Assembly: GCA_024244705.1 (NCBI GenBank)
Contig: JAAEOK010000061.1
Span: forward strand, 1-64,000
Direction of reading: 5' to 3'
Length of the DNA: 64,000 nt
Origin: Alphaproteobacteria bacterium
GTDB lineage: Bacteria; Pseudomonadota; Alphaproteobacteria; JAAEOK01
Shown in pieces: positions 28,869-37,606 of the stretch. Below the pieces are notes generated by a model, which did no database searches, had not been told where the DNA came from, and saw nothing but the letters and a program-made list of their open reading frames with translations. The stretch's first letter is position 1. Every line of letters starts with the position of its first letter. A program made the position numbers and the translations under genes.

Positions 28869-29837
28869 ATGCGGCTGGCGACGTACAATCTGGAAAACCT
28901 CGATATCGAAGCCGGCAACCGGCACAGCGAACACCGCTTCGCCCTGCTGCGCCGCCACCTGGTGCAGGTCTCGGCCGATATTCTGTGCCTGCAGGAAGTC
29001 AACGCGCAACATCCGTCGCGCCCCCGGCGTGGCGAACCGCGCGAACTCCGCGCCCTCGACCGACTACTCCAGGGCACCCCGTATGCGAACTACCATCGCG
29101 CCGCGACCCGATCGCCGGTCGGCGGGGGCTATGCCGACGTCCACAACTTGGTCGTCCTGAGCCGCTGGGAAATCGGCACCGAACGCCAGATCCACCACGA
29201 CATCGTGACCGCCCCTGTCTATCGGCCGGCCATGGCCGCGGCCGAACCGGCATTGCCGATTCGATGGGACCGGCCCATCCTGTGTGCCGAAATTCCGCAC
29301 CCCGGCGGCCGAACGCTGCATGTTCTGAACCTTCATCTCCGTGCCCCCTTGGCGGCCCCGGTCGGCGACGCGAAGGCCGGAGCCTCGTCGTGGAGCGACA
29401 GCGGTGCGTGGGCCGAGGGTTACTATCTCGCCGCCCTCAAACGCGGCGGCCAGGCGCTCGAGGCGCGCCTCTATGCCGAACGGCTGCTCGATAGCGACCG
29501 CGATGCCCTGATCGCCGTCTGTGGCGATTGCAACGCCGAGCTTTCCGAGGTGCCGTTGCGGATTCTCGCGGCCGCGCCGGAGGATGTCGGCACCCCGGAC
29601 TTGGCGGCGCGGCGCCTGATCGCGATCGAAGAGCGGCTTTCCGACGAGCATCGCTTTTCCCTGCTGCATGACGGCCGCAAGGTGATGTTCGACCATATCC
29701 TGGTCAGCGAAGCGCTCCATGCTCATTTCCTCCGCGCCGAAGTGCACAACGCCGATCTCAGCGACGAATGCCGCACTTCGACACCGCGATCGGGGTCCTA
29801 TCACGCGCCCGTGGTCGCGATCTTCGACCTCCCGTGA
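28869..29837 (+). CDS. Endonuclease/exonuclease/phosphatase family protein
   Basis: 322 aa. EEP-superfamily motifs in order: TYNLENLD near the start, ILCLQEVN (metal-binding Glu), HNLVVLSR, LHVLNLHLRAP, CGDCNAELSEVPLR (replacing GDFN) and a final SYHAPVVA (the SDH-type His). Such enzymes cut phosphodiester or phosphomonoester bonds in DNA, RNA or small molecules; the substrate here is not predictable. GGAAG upstream supports 28869, though an ATG at 28854 is possible. No signal peptide is seen. Confidence 0.85.
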   Translation: MRLATYNLENLDIEAGNRHSEHRFALLRRHLVQVSADILCLQEVNAQHPSRPRRGEPRELRALDRLLQGTPYANYHRAATRSPVGGGYADVHNLVVLSRWEIGTERQIHHDIVTAPVYRPAMAAAEPALPIRWDRPILCAEIPHPGGRTLHVLNLHLRAPLAAPVGDAKAGASSWSDSGAWAEGYYLAALKRGGQALEARLYAERLLDSDRDALIAVCGDCNAELSEVPLRILAAAPEDVGTPDLAARRLIAIEERLSDEHRFSLLHDGRKVMFDHILVSEALHAHFLRAEVHNADLSDECRTSTPRSGSYHAPVVAIFDLP

Positions 29838-29987
29838 CACCGCGCGACCGCGTTTGACCTGCCGCGTCCACGAGACGGTCCGCAAGACCTACATGATCCG
29901 GTAGCGCGGAGGGGCCGGGGGATTAGGCCAGGCGAAAGGCGTGCACTCCGCGCCCCCGGTATCACCGATCGTGGCGCCTTACCCGGT

Positions 29988-30164
29988 CTAAAGGGTGGTT
30001 CGGTCTATGTCCTCTCGACGCAGAATCCAGCCGTCGACGACCACAAGCGCGCCGTCGCTGCGCGCCGGCCGCGAAACCGGCGAAATCGCGACCAGCGTCA
30101 GGGCGGCGAAGGCTTGCAAGACCCGACGTCGCGCCACCGCGGCGGAAAAAATGGAACTGGTCAT
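29988..30164 (-). CDS. Tiny exported peptide downstream of GMC oxidoreductase
   Basis: 58 aa. It starts MTSSIFSAAVARRRVLQAF, with an Arg cluster followed by a hydrophobic run (VLQAFAALTLVAISPV), so it looks like a Sec or twin-arginine signal peptide. A mature part of roughly 25 residues follows, ending DGWILRREDIDRTTL. AGGGGGAAA lies about 8 nt before the ATG. It is on the same strand as, and 118 bp after, the GMC oxidoreductase gene. I do not recognise the family; a small accessory subunit of that enzyme is a guess from position. Confidence 0.55.
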   Translation of the reverse strand: MTSSIFSAAVARRRVLQAFAALTLVAISPVSRPARSDGALVVVDGWILRREDIDRTTL

Positions 30165-30282
30165 CGCATCGTTTCCCCCTATCAGGGTGCTGTCCGTGCC
30201 CCGGCGGGAGCGACCGTGCCCACCTTGATAGCGCGACCGGGCCGGGCGGTCACGTTTTTCGGCGGACCGGTCCGGCCGGACC

Positions 30283-31743
30283 TCATGCCCGGTCACGCAG
30301 ATGCTCGGCCAAACGCAAGGAAAGCTGCACGATCGACAGGGTCGGGTTGGCCACGCCGAAGGTCGGGAACACGCTCGATCCGGCGATGAACAGGTTGGGC
30401 GTGTCGAAGACCCGGCAATCGGGGTCCACCACGCCGTCGCGGGGGGACACCGCCATGCGGGTTGTTCCCATGTGGTGCGATCCGCCGATCAGGTCGTCAT
30501 CGGGAAATTCGGCGTCCCCGTCGAGCACCCAATCGTAGATCTTGATGCGGCCCAGGTTGGACCGCGCGTAATATGCGCCGAGAGCGATCGCCGGCTCGCT
30601 CAGTGTCCGCCGGTCGATTGGGAGGCGGCGCCATTGCAGCCGCACGCGCCGCAAACCGAACTCATCCCGATCGTCCGACAGCATGACGCGGCTGGCCGGA
30701 TTGGGCGCCTGCTCGGTCATGATGCGGAGCAAGCCGGCCCGGCACTCGCGGCCCTGGCCGCCATAGATCCAACGTGCCAATTCGGGTGCCGCCCGGCAGA
30801 GTTCATGGGTGATTTCCGACCGTGCGGCATGATGGTAGGCGGTCTCGTCGAGGACTTCGGCGATGATCGCGGACGACAATATCCCGCTGCGTTGCTTGAA
30901 GGCGCGCGACGGCATCACGAACCGGCGTTGCCGGCCGAGCCAATCGGAGAGATCGACATACAGGCCGATGTCGAAGTGAAGGTGATCGCTGAAGTACCGG
31001 CCCACAAGATCGTGCCGATTGCCGATTCCGTCCACGGCTTGACGGTTCGCGTTCAAGAGAATTCGGGCGTTTTCGATCCCGCCGCAGGCCAGCACAAAGC
31101 GGTCGGCCCGGATGTCCATTGTCGGTGCGGCCGCCCCGTAGCCGCGAACGGCGAAGCCGCGAACGGCGCCGTTGTCCGGGTCGATCGGGATATCGACGAG
31201 GTTGGCGTTCAGGATAACGGTGACATGCTCCGAATCGGCAAGTTCTTGGCCGTATTTCGCCCCGAAGGCTACGTACGGACTGAAGGACCAGTGCGCGTTT
31301 TCGAAGTCGCCCGACGAGCCCGGCATCGCGACATTCGGCGGCGGCGGTTCGATCTCCAGGATGCGGGCCGCCTCGTCCAAGTGGCGCCGCAGCGCCAATT
31401 GCGGGATCGGCCAACCGCTAACTGCGACATTGGCCCTAGACTCGAAGACGTCGCTGTCGAGTTCGCGGCACCAACCGCCCCAGTGATTCGTCGACCCGCC
31501 GAAATACCGCAGTCGGCAGGTATCGAGTGGCAAGTAGGGTTCGCCCGCATTCTCGCCGGCATAAATGTCTTGGGAACGGCCGGAGATCTCCATCGATCCG
31601 GCTTCGAGCAGGATCACGCGGCGCTGGGCCTTGGCCAATTCCCGCGCGATCGTGATACCGGCCGCGCCGGCGCCCGCGATGCACACATCCGCCGGGCCGA
31701 GAACGGCGGCATCCGGCTCGAGATCCTGTGCGTCGACGATCAT
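30283..31743 (-). CDS. GMC-family FAD oxidoreductase
   Basis: 486 aa. The N-terminal FAD-binding motif VCIAGAGAAGITIARELAKA starts near residue 20, then RYFGGSTNHWGGWC (FAD contact), VLACGGIENARILL, and a C-terminal GMC_oxred_C part with GSHHMGTTRM and NLFIAGSSVFPTFGVANPTL holding the catalytic His and Asn. The family oxidises alcohols, sugars or sterols. No Tat or Sec signal is seen on this chain; the small exported peptide after it could supply targeting, as in dehydrogenases whose catalytic chain rides with a signal-bearing partner. Confidence 0.9.
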   Translation of the reverse strand: MIVDAQDLEPDAAVLGPADVCIAGAGAAGITIARELAKAQRRVILLEAGSMEISGRSQDIYAGENAGEPYLPLDTCRLRYFGGSTNHWGGWCRELDSDVFESRANVAVSGWPIPQLALRRHLDEAARILEIEPPPPNVAMPGSSGDFENAHWSFSPYVAFGAKYGQELADSEHVTVILNANLVDIPIDPDNGAVRGFAVRGYGAAAPTMDIRADRFVLACGGIENARILLNANRQAVDGIGNRHDLVGRYFSDHLHFDIGLYVDLSDWLGRQRRFVMPSRAFKQRSGILSSAIIAEVLDETAYHHAARSEITHELCRAAPELARWIYGGQGRECRAGLLRIMTEQAPNPASRVMLSDDRDEFGLRRVRLQWRRLPIDRRTLSEPAIALGAYYARSNLGRIKIYDWVLDGDAEFPDDDLIGGSHHMGTTRMAVSPRDGVVDPDCRVFDTPNLFIAGSSVFPTFGVANPTLSIVQLSLRLAEHLRDRA

Positions 31744-32157
31744 TTCCGGTTCCGACCCCGGGCGGATACCGCCCTCGGCGGCACCGCAAAATGGACCGCA
31801 TCGGTCGACGTGCGCCGACTCAAGACGAGTCCCGCCGTATCGGAACGGTCAAACACTGAGACTTTCCTCGCTTTCATTGGGCCGCGACGCGAGCACCCCT
31901 ACGCAAACTGAGGAGCCGGGTCCAGTACCCTATGGGCCGTCGATGTGGCAGAGCTGTGGCAAATTCGGCCACGGTCAGGTCGTGGCCACCATTTGCTCGC
32001 CGGTTTCGTGTCGCGGGTTGATTGCAACGCGGACAGAAATGCCCCAGCATGCTCTCAACAGCACGGACACCCATCCGAAAATCATATCAAAGGGGCGACG
32101 AGTGCGGCGTCCCGACCGCCGATTGGACATGCCCTATCGATTGAATGGAGCATCAAT
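31744..32157. other. Intergenic region, divergent promoters
   Basis: About 410 bp between the leftward GMC gene and the rightward secreted-protein gene. No reading frame here looks coding. It holds one large imperfect palindrome (31959-31996) and presumably the promoters of both flanking genes. Confidence 0.6.
31959..31996. repeat. Large imperfect inverted repeat
   Basis: Arms GCAAAT-(2)-GGCCAC (31959-31972) and GTGGCC-(3)-ATTTGC (31982-31996) surround a 9-bp centre. No U-run follows on either strand, so an operator or RNA hairpin in a divergent promoter is more likely than a terminator. Confidence 0.6.
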
Positions 32158-32667
32158 ATGACGAAACGACGTTTTGGTATTGCAGGTCTCGTTGGCGCCT
32201 TGCTTTTGCTGGCGTTTCCTTTGTGCGCGACGGCCGAGAACGGCACGCCGCCCTTCCTCTATGTCGTGGTCGCGGATGAAGGTGAAATACGGAAGCATGG
32301 TGAAGACTACGTCATTAGTTTGGAGAAGGACGACATCGACCACGTCCTTGAGATCGGCGAATCGCCGTTCAAGCTCGAGAACTACATTTCCGCGGATCGT
32401 ATCGAATCGACATGGAAGGAGGGGGCCGGAAATTTCGGCCCCGGAGTGACAATGAAGGGCACCATTCTTTCGGAGGACGGTGCCATACCCGGCATCAACA
32501 TCAGGTCGATTTCGAAGACCGCCGATGAGATGGTCTTGGTCTTCTTTCTCGACAACAACGCCCCGATTGATTCTCGCCTTCTCGGCGAGATCGAGGACGT
32601 GACAATTGTCAACTATTGCTGCCATCCAACAGGCGGCAGCGGCGAGTGGCTGTGGGGAGAAAGGTAG
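32158..32667 (+). CDS. Secreted protein of unknown function
   Basis: 169 aa. A clear signal peptide (MTKRRFGIAGLVGALLLLAF, cleavage near ATA-E) is followed by an acidic, soluble domain. It includes FLYVVVADEGEIRKHGEDYV and a late segment with two adjacent Cys (NYCCHPTGG). TGGAG precedes the ATG. I recognise no family. It converges on the Nudix gene and stands alone as a transcription unit. Confidence 0.75.
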   Translation: MTKRRFGIAGLVGALLLLAFPLCATAENGTPPFLYVVVADEGEIRKHGEDYVISLEKDDIDHVLEIGESPFKLENYISADRIESTWKEGAGNFGPGVTMKGTILSEDGAIPGINIRSISKTADEMVLVFFLDNNAPIDSRLLGEIEDVTIVNYCCHPTGGSGEWLWGER

Positions 32668-32697
32668 CGCTCGACCGGCACCAGCGGCCGATCTCGA

Positions 32698-33165
32698 TCA
32701 CGGCGTCGATCGATCAGGCGGTAGGTCGCTGTCCAACGGCGGCAGACCGTTGGGGAACGCGGTTTCCCACGGCACGAACTCGGCCCGCACGATCTCGCGC
32801 CCGTCGACCCGCAATGCCGGAATGTCATCGAGGTCGAGGGCGAAGACCATATGGTGCAGCCGGCGATAATTGGCGGTCACCCGTTCACTGCCGAGATAGC
32901 GTAATGCCGCGGGATCGGCTCGGATTCCCGTCTCCTCCGACAGTTCCCGGGCGGCGGCATCGGCCGCGTCCTCACCGCGTCCGACATAACCGCCGGGAGG
33001 GGCCGAGCGACGGCGATAGGAAGGCCGTACCACCAGGACATTTCGATCGCAGCGGACGATCACCGTCACGCACCGTTTTTCGGGACGGGTGACGAACGCC
33101 CAGCATGTGGCCGCGCGATAGGCGGCTCGGTAGCCGATACGGACTATTGCATTCCAGACGTTCAT
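32698..33165 (-). CDS. Nudix hydrolase
   Basis: 155 aa. The Nudix box GGYVGRGEDAADAAARELSE continues with ETGI, giving the GX5EX7REUXEEXGU pattern with metal-binding glutamates intact. A partly hydrophobic N-terminal stretch precedes it. It hydrolyses a nucleoside diphosphate linked to another group; the substrate is not predictable. The start at 33165 is the first ATG near the domain and lacks a strong ribosome site. It diverges from the sugar transferase with 36 bp between. Confidence 0.85.
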   Translation of the reverse strand: MNVWNAIVRIGYRAAYRAATCWAFVTRPEKRCVTVIVRCDRNVLVVRPSYRRRSAPPGGYVGRGEDAADAAARELSEETGIRADPAALRYLGSERVTANYRRLHHMVFALDLDDIPALRVDGREIVRAEFVPWETAFPNGLPPLDSDLPPDRSTP

Positions 33166-33201
33166 CGCTACAACATTGCTACAATAGCCGGGAAGACTAC
33201 C

Positions 33202-33963
33202 ATGCTCCGGTCGGCTCCCCTGCAGGCAACCCGAATGGTCATCATGGACGGATTTTTCCACGATTACGACGACAAGGCTGGACTGACCGTCTCGGCCATG
33301 GATGTGGCCGCGATCGAATCGGCTCACCATAGGGGGTTGCCGCTATATCGCCGTGCGTGGCCGGCGAAACGCGCCGTCGACGTCGCCGCCGCGTTGCTAT
33401 TGTTGATTGTTCTGGCCCTGCCGATGGCGGTGATCGCCATCGCTATCCGGCTCGAAAGCAAGGGACCGGCGATCATCCGAAGCGGCAGGATGGGGCACCG
33501 GGGTGACGCCTTCGGGATGCTTAAATTCCGCACCATGCAGGTTCGTGCCGACGACGTCCTCGCCGCCCATTTGGCGGACTGCGCCCGCGCTCGAGCGGAG
33601 TTCGCCCGCTTCCGCAAGCTGCGCGACGATCCGCGTCGGACGCGGCTCGGCCAATTTCTGCGGCGCTACAGCCTCGATGAACTGCCGCAACTGATCCATG
33701 TCCTCCGCGGCGAGATGACGCTGGTCGGACCACGGCCCTACACCCCGGACGAGGCCGCCACCCTGACCGGCGTCGCGAAGGACATTCTAAAAGTCGTACC
33801 CGGCCTGACCGGACCGTGGCAGGTTTCGGGACGGAGCCTGCTGTCGTTTCGCGACCGGGTCCGATTTGATCTCGATTACGCCAAGGGTTTCACTCCGGCG
33901 CTGGATCTGTCGGTGTTGCTCAAGACCCCGCGCGCCGTCCTTTCCGCCGACGGCGCCTACTGA
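33202..33963 (+). CDS. Undecaprenyl-phosphate sugar phosphotransferase (initiating glycosyltransferase)
   Basis: 253 aa. One N-terminal membrane helix (about residues 56-80, AALLLLIVLALPMAVIAIAI) is followed by the bacterial sugar-transferase domain: KFRTM, RRTRLGQFLRRYSLDELPQL, GEMTLVGPRPYTPDE and PGLTGPWQVSGRS. It is the short, ExoY-like form without the multi-helix N-terminal part. It transfers hexose-1-phosphate to the lipid carrier to start exopolysaccharide or O-antigen synthesis. GGGAAG 6 nt ahead supports the start. The next gene converges and overlaps by 7 bp. Confidence 0.93.
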   Translation: MLRSAPLQATRMVIMDGFFHDYDDKAGLTVSAMDVAAIESAHHRGLPLYRRAWPAKRAVDVAAALLLLIVLALPMAVIAIAIRLESKGPAIIRSGRMGHRGDAFGMLKFRTMQVRADDVLAAHLADCARARAEFARFRKLRDDPRRTRLGQFLRRYSLDELPQLIHVLRGEMTLVGPRPYTPDEAATLTGVAKDILKVVPGLTGPWQVSGRSLLSFRDRVRFDLDYAKGFTPALDLSVLLKTPRAVLSADGAY

Positions 33964-35099
33964 ACGCTCTCCACTTTTTCGTCGGCCAAAAGTCGATCGT
34001 AGGTCCGGACGATCTCGGCACAATGCCGCCCAATGCCAAACCGCGTCTGCTGCCGCTGTCGGGCGTTGCCGCCGAGTCGGGTGCGCAGTCCGGGATCGAT
34101 GACCAGACGGCGCAGGGCACTGGCGAGCGCCGCTGCGTCTCCGACCGCGACCAGGAGCCCACATTCTTCGTCGATAATCGCCTCCGGAACGGCGCCGACC
34201 GGTGTCGCCACCACCGCGCAGCCCGCCGCCATCGCTTCGAGGAGGGCGATCGACTGGACCTCGCCATGGGATGGCAGCACGAATATATCGGTCCCGGCGA
34301 GCAGCCGGCGGACCTGATCCAACTCCTGCCAGGCGAGGATGCGAACCCGGCCGTCGAGGCCCCGCGTGTCGACCTCGCGCCGCCAGGGCTCGAGCGGACC
34401 GGGTCCGGCGAGCACGGCTTCCCACGCGAGCTCGGCGAGGCACGTGTCGGACAGGGCCGCGAGCAGGTCGGGGGTGCCTTTTTTCGCCTCCAGTCGCCCC
34501 AAGTAGGTGATGCGGCAGCTCGTCACAGTTCCGGAATCATCATTTTCCGCCAAATCCGGGACCGCGTTGGGAATGATCGTGATGCGATCCGAGGGGACGC
34601 CGAATCGGTCGGTCGCTTCCCGCTTCAGTGCCTGGCCGATGACGATGACCCGGCCGGCGCCGTTGAGCAGTCGCCGCAACATCCAACGACCGGGCCGGGG
34701 CAGCCAATCGTCGAAGCCGGCGAACGCCGATCCGTGCAGATGCAATACGACCGGCCGTCCCAGCAGCCGCGCCAGCCAGACGAACGATCCCTCGCGCAGG
34801 CTGCTGCCATGGGTCGCCATATGAACGTGGAATAATCTGCAACGCCGAAAGCCGGCCAGAACGCGCATTACGGCATATAGGTAATGAAACGGCATCGCCG
34901 CGAAGCGCATACGCGGCCCATAGGAATCGACAATCCATAACCGGTAATTCGAACCGGCGTCCCAGGCGTCGACCTCGTAGCGAACCAATCGCGCGATGCC
35001 GCCGCGGCCAAGGATCCCGCCAGGTGAAATAATGCAAACGGTCGTCGCCGCCGGTGGTTGCTGCGCGTCGCCGGAAATCGCTTTATTGTCGACCGTCAT
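33957..35099 (-). CDS. Glycosyltransferase family 4
   Basis: 380 aa. N-terminal half: CIISPGGILGRGGIARLV, then HLHGSAF. C-terminal donor half: ITIIPNAVPD, ITYLGRLEAKKGTPDLL, VLPSHGEVQSIALLEAMAAG and GLLVAVGD, the GT4 arrangement with both motif glutamates. It probably adds a later sugar to the lipid-linked repeat unit begun by the neighbouring sugar transferase. The ATG at 35099 overlaps the ATG of the divergent WecG-type gene in the sequence CATG, and neither start has a convincing ribosome site, so both starts are uncertain. Confidence 0.87.
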   Translation of the reverse strand: MTVDNKAISGDAQQPPAATTVCIISPGGILGRGGIARLVRYEVDAWDAGSNYRLWIVDSYGPRMRFAAMPFHYLYAVMRVLAGFRRCRLFHVHMATHGSSLREGSFVWLARLLGRPVVLHLHGSAFAGFDDWLPRPGRWMLRRLLNGAGRVIVIGQALKREATDRFGVPSDRITIIPNAVPDLAENDDSGTVTSCRITYLGRLEAKKGTPDLLAALSDTCLAELAWEAVLAGPGPLEPWRREVDTRGLDGRVRILAWQELDQVRRLLAGTDIFVLPSHGEVQSIALLEAMAAGCAVVATPVGAVPEAIIDEECGLLVAVGDAAALASALRRLVIDPGLRTRLGGNARQRQQTRFGIGRHCAEIVRTYDRLLADEKVESVQ

Positions 35100-35985
35100 G
35101 CCGGACCCATCACCAATAGCCGCCTCGGTCTCAACGGATTGCGGCGACGCCGTTCGCCGGACGAAGGTATTCGGGTTGGATTTCGACATCCTCGACGTCG
35201 AAGGCGCGAGCGACCGGATCATGGATTGTCTGAACCGCGGCAGCAAGATCCACGTCGTCACGCCAAATCTATACTCGCTCCATTTCTGCCGCACGCTGCC
35301 GGCCTTCGATCACGCGATCCGTGCCGCCGATATGCGGTTGGCCGACGGCATGCCGGTCGTCTGGGGCAGCCGCTTCGCAGCCTTTCGCCTGCCGGCGCGG
35401 GCGTCGGGCGCCGACCTGTGGGAGCCGCTGTGCCGCAAGGCCGCCGCTCAAGGCCGCTCGGTCTTTCTCTTCGGCGCCACCTTCGCCACCTTGACCCGTG
35501 CAGCGCGGCGTCTGGTAGGCCGATTTCCCGGCCTCGTCATCGCCGGCATTTACGCGCCACCCATGGGTTTTGAGATCGGAACCGCGGCCGATCGCGACGC
35601 CCGGTCCTTCATCACGGCGTGCCGACCCGACATCGTGATCGTCGGGTTGGGCGCACCGGTCCGCGAGATCTGGGTTCACGACAACCTGGCCGACCTACCG
35701 CGCGCGGCCTATCTGAGCATCGGCGCCGCGGTCGATATCATCGCGGGTAGGCGAAGGCGGCCGCCGGCATGGGTCAGTCGGGTCGGTTTCGAGTGGCTGT
35801 GGCGCTTCGTCGCGGAACCGCGGCGCCTCGGCCACAGGACTGCGATATGCCTCGCCCTGTTCCCGGTCGTGATGACCGAACAATGGCGCGCCTGGCGCCG
35901 GTCGAAGAAGCGGCGCGAACCGCATTCGCCGGATGGTTCCCTACCAATCCGGGGTCCGGGTGAAGAAGGTCGGCGGCTCCGGTGA
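35098..35985 (+). CDS. WecG/TagA/CpsF-family glycosyltransferase
   Basis: 295 aa (GT26). Conserved blocks: FGLDFDILDVEGASDRIM, VTPNLYSLHFCRT, DMRLADGMPVVWGSR, FLFGATFATLTRA and VGLGAPVREIWVHDN. Family members add the second sugar (for example ManNAc) to an undecaprenyl-linked acceptor, which suits the nearby initiating transferase. An ATG at 35032 with a good AGGTGA ribosome site would add 22 residues, but lies inside the divergent gene's coding region. The 3' end overlaps the convergent efflux gene by 45 bp. Confidence 0.88.
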   Translation: MPDPSPIAASVSTDCGDAVRRTKVFGLDFDILDVEGASDRIMDCLNRGSKIHVVTPNLYSLHFCRTLPAFDHAIRAADMRLADGMPVVWGSRFAAFRLPARASGADLWEPLCRKAAAQGRSVFLFGATFATLTRAARRLVGRFPGLVIAGIYAPPMGFEIGTAADRDARSFITACRPDIVIVGLGAPVREIWVHDNLADLPRAAYLSIGAAVDIIAGRRRRPPAWVSRVGFEWLWRFVAEPRRLGHRTAICLALFPVVMTEQWRAWRRSKKRREPHSPDGSLPIRGPGEEGRRLR

Positions 35986-37557
35986 CGGCGGCGGGTCCAA
36001 GGATTCGTCCATTTCGGGAATCGCCTGGGGGCCAAGGATATCGCCCCAGTCGGTGCGCCGCCGCATTTCTTCCTTGGTCGCCTCGGGCAGGAACGGATGG
36101 CCGGCACGGATCTGCCAACCGCCGCCCAACGCCTTGTAGACCGCGATCAGGTTGGCGACGATCTCGCCCTTGGTCGCGGTCAGCCGGTCCTGGGCGTTGA
36201 CCAGCGCATTCTGCGTGTTCAGGACTCGCGTGTAGTCCGCCGTGCCTTCCTGATATTGGAGCAGCGCGAGACCCACCGAGTGCGCCGCCGCCGCCGCGCT
36301 CACCGCCAGGTACTGGGCCTGCCGTTGCGCTTGCAGGAAGGCGACAAGCGCGTTCTCCACTTCGAGGTAGGCATTGAGAACGGTGTTTTGGTAGTTCACC
36401 AGCAGTTCCTGGAACACCGCGTCCTGGACCCTGACGTTGTTCTTGATGCGCCCGTAATTGAAGATGTTCCACGACACCCCGGGATTGATGAATCCGGTGA
36501 AGCTGTTGCCGGTGAACAACTCGGCGAAATCGCTGGCCTCGAAGCCGACCGAGCCGGACAGCGTAAACGCCGGATAGAGGTCGGCCTCGGCGATGCCGAT
36601 CTGGGCGCTTTGCGCCGCCGCTTGCAGTTCGGCAGCGCGGATATCGGGCCGGCGGCGCAGCAGATCGGCGGGCACGCCGACGCCGACGTCGGGCGGCGGC
36701 ACCGGGATCGTGCCCGGTTCGACGAGGATCCGGCCGAGATCGCCCGGCGGCATGCCGAGCAGGACGCTGAGCGCATTCTTCGACTGGCGGAGCGCGATCT
36801 CGAGCTGGGGAATCGTCGCCCGGGTGTTGTTGAGCAGCGTCGTCGCCTCGTCGACATCGAGTTCGGTCGCGACCCCGTTGCGGAACCGCGCCCGCGCGAT
36901 TCTCAATCCTTCTTCCTGAAGCTTGACGTTTTCGTGGGCATCGACGAGCCGTTGCTCGATGGTGCGGATGTTGACATAGGTGCCGGCGACGTCGCCGGTC
37001 AGTGTGACGATGACGTCGTCGTAATTGGCGATCTGTGCCACCAGGTTGGCGTCGGCGGCCTCGATGCCGCGGCGAAACTGACCCCAGATATCGAGCTCCC
37101 AGCCGGCGTCGAAGCCCAATTGCCAGCGGCTGAACGTGTCGTTGAGCGGAACCACCGAGGAGATCTCGCGCAGGATGCCGACATTCTCGCTGATCTTCTC
37201 GTGCTTGAAATCGGTGCCGACCGATTGTTGCTGGGGATACTGTTCGCCGACGACGATGCCGAGCTGGGCGCGCGCCGCGAAGATGCGAATGCCCGCCGTG
37301 CGCAAGGTCAGGTTCTGCGCATAGGCGGTCTCGATGAGATCGTTGAGCACCGGGTCGTCGAACAGGGTCCACCACTCGGTGACCGGCTCGTCGCGCGGGT
37401 CGACTTTGTCCTTGTCGCCGGCCTCGTCGGCATCGATCCAGGTCTCCGTCGTCGGCGCCTGCGGGCGCTCGAAATCGGGGCCGACCACGGTACACCCCGC
37501 GATCGTCGACAGTACCAGCCCCAACCCTGCCGCGCGGATCGGCCGCGACGGCGTCAT
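35941..37557 (-). CDS. Outer-membrane efflux lipoprotein (NodT/OprM family)
   Basis: 538 aa. A lipoprotein signal (MTPSRPIRAAGLGLVLSTIA then the lipobox Cys, AGCTVVGPDF) is followed by two outer-membrane-efflux repeats rich in Ala and Gln coiled coil (about 60-260 and 270-470), with the family phrase RRRPDIRAAE between. It would form the trimeric outer-membrane channel of a tripartite exporter. It follows the HlyD-type adaptor by 49 bp. No ribosome site is obvious at the ATG, but the lipobox fixes the start within a few residues. Confidence 0.92.
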   Translation of the reverse strand: MTPSRPIRAAGLGLVLSTIAGCTVVGPDFERPQAPTTETWIDADEAGDKDKVDPRDEPVTEWWTLFDDPVLNDLIETAYAQNLTLRTAGIRIFAARAQLGIVVGEQYPQQQSVGTDFKHEKISENVGILREISSVVPLNDTFSRWQLGFDAGWELDIWGQFRRGIEAADANLVAQIANYDDVIVTLTGDVAGTYVNIRTIEQRLVDAHENVKLQEEGLRIARARFRNGVATELDVDEATTLLNNTRATIPQLEIALRQSKNALSVLLGMPPGDLGRILVEPGTIPVPPPDVGVGVPADLLRRRPDIRAAELQAAAQSAQIGIAEADLYPAFTLSGSVGFEASDFAELFTGNSFTGFINPGVSWNIFNYGRIKNNVRVQDAVFQELLVNYQNTVLNAYLEVENALVAFLQAQRQAQYLAVSAAAAAHSVGLALLQYQEGTADYTRVLNTQNALVNAQDRLTATKGEIVANLIAVYKALGGGWQIRAGHPFLPEATKEEMRRRTDWGDILGPQAIPEMDESLDPPPSPEPPTFFTRTPDW

Positions 37558-37606
37558 GGGGCGGGGTGGGCGCGCAGCAGATCGAATAGGCAACGCCCCC
37601 TCGTAT

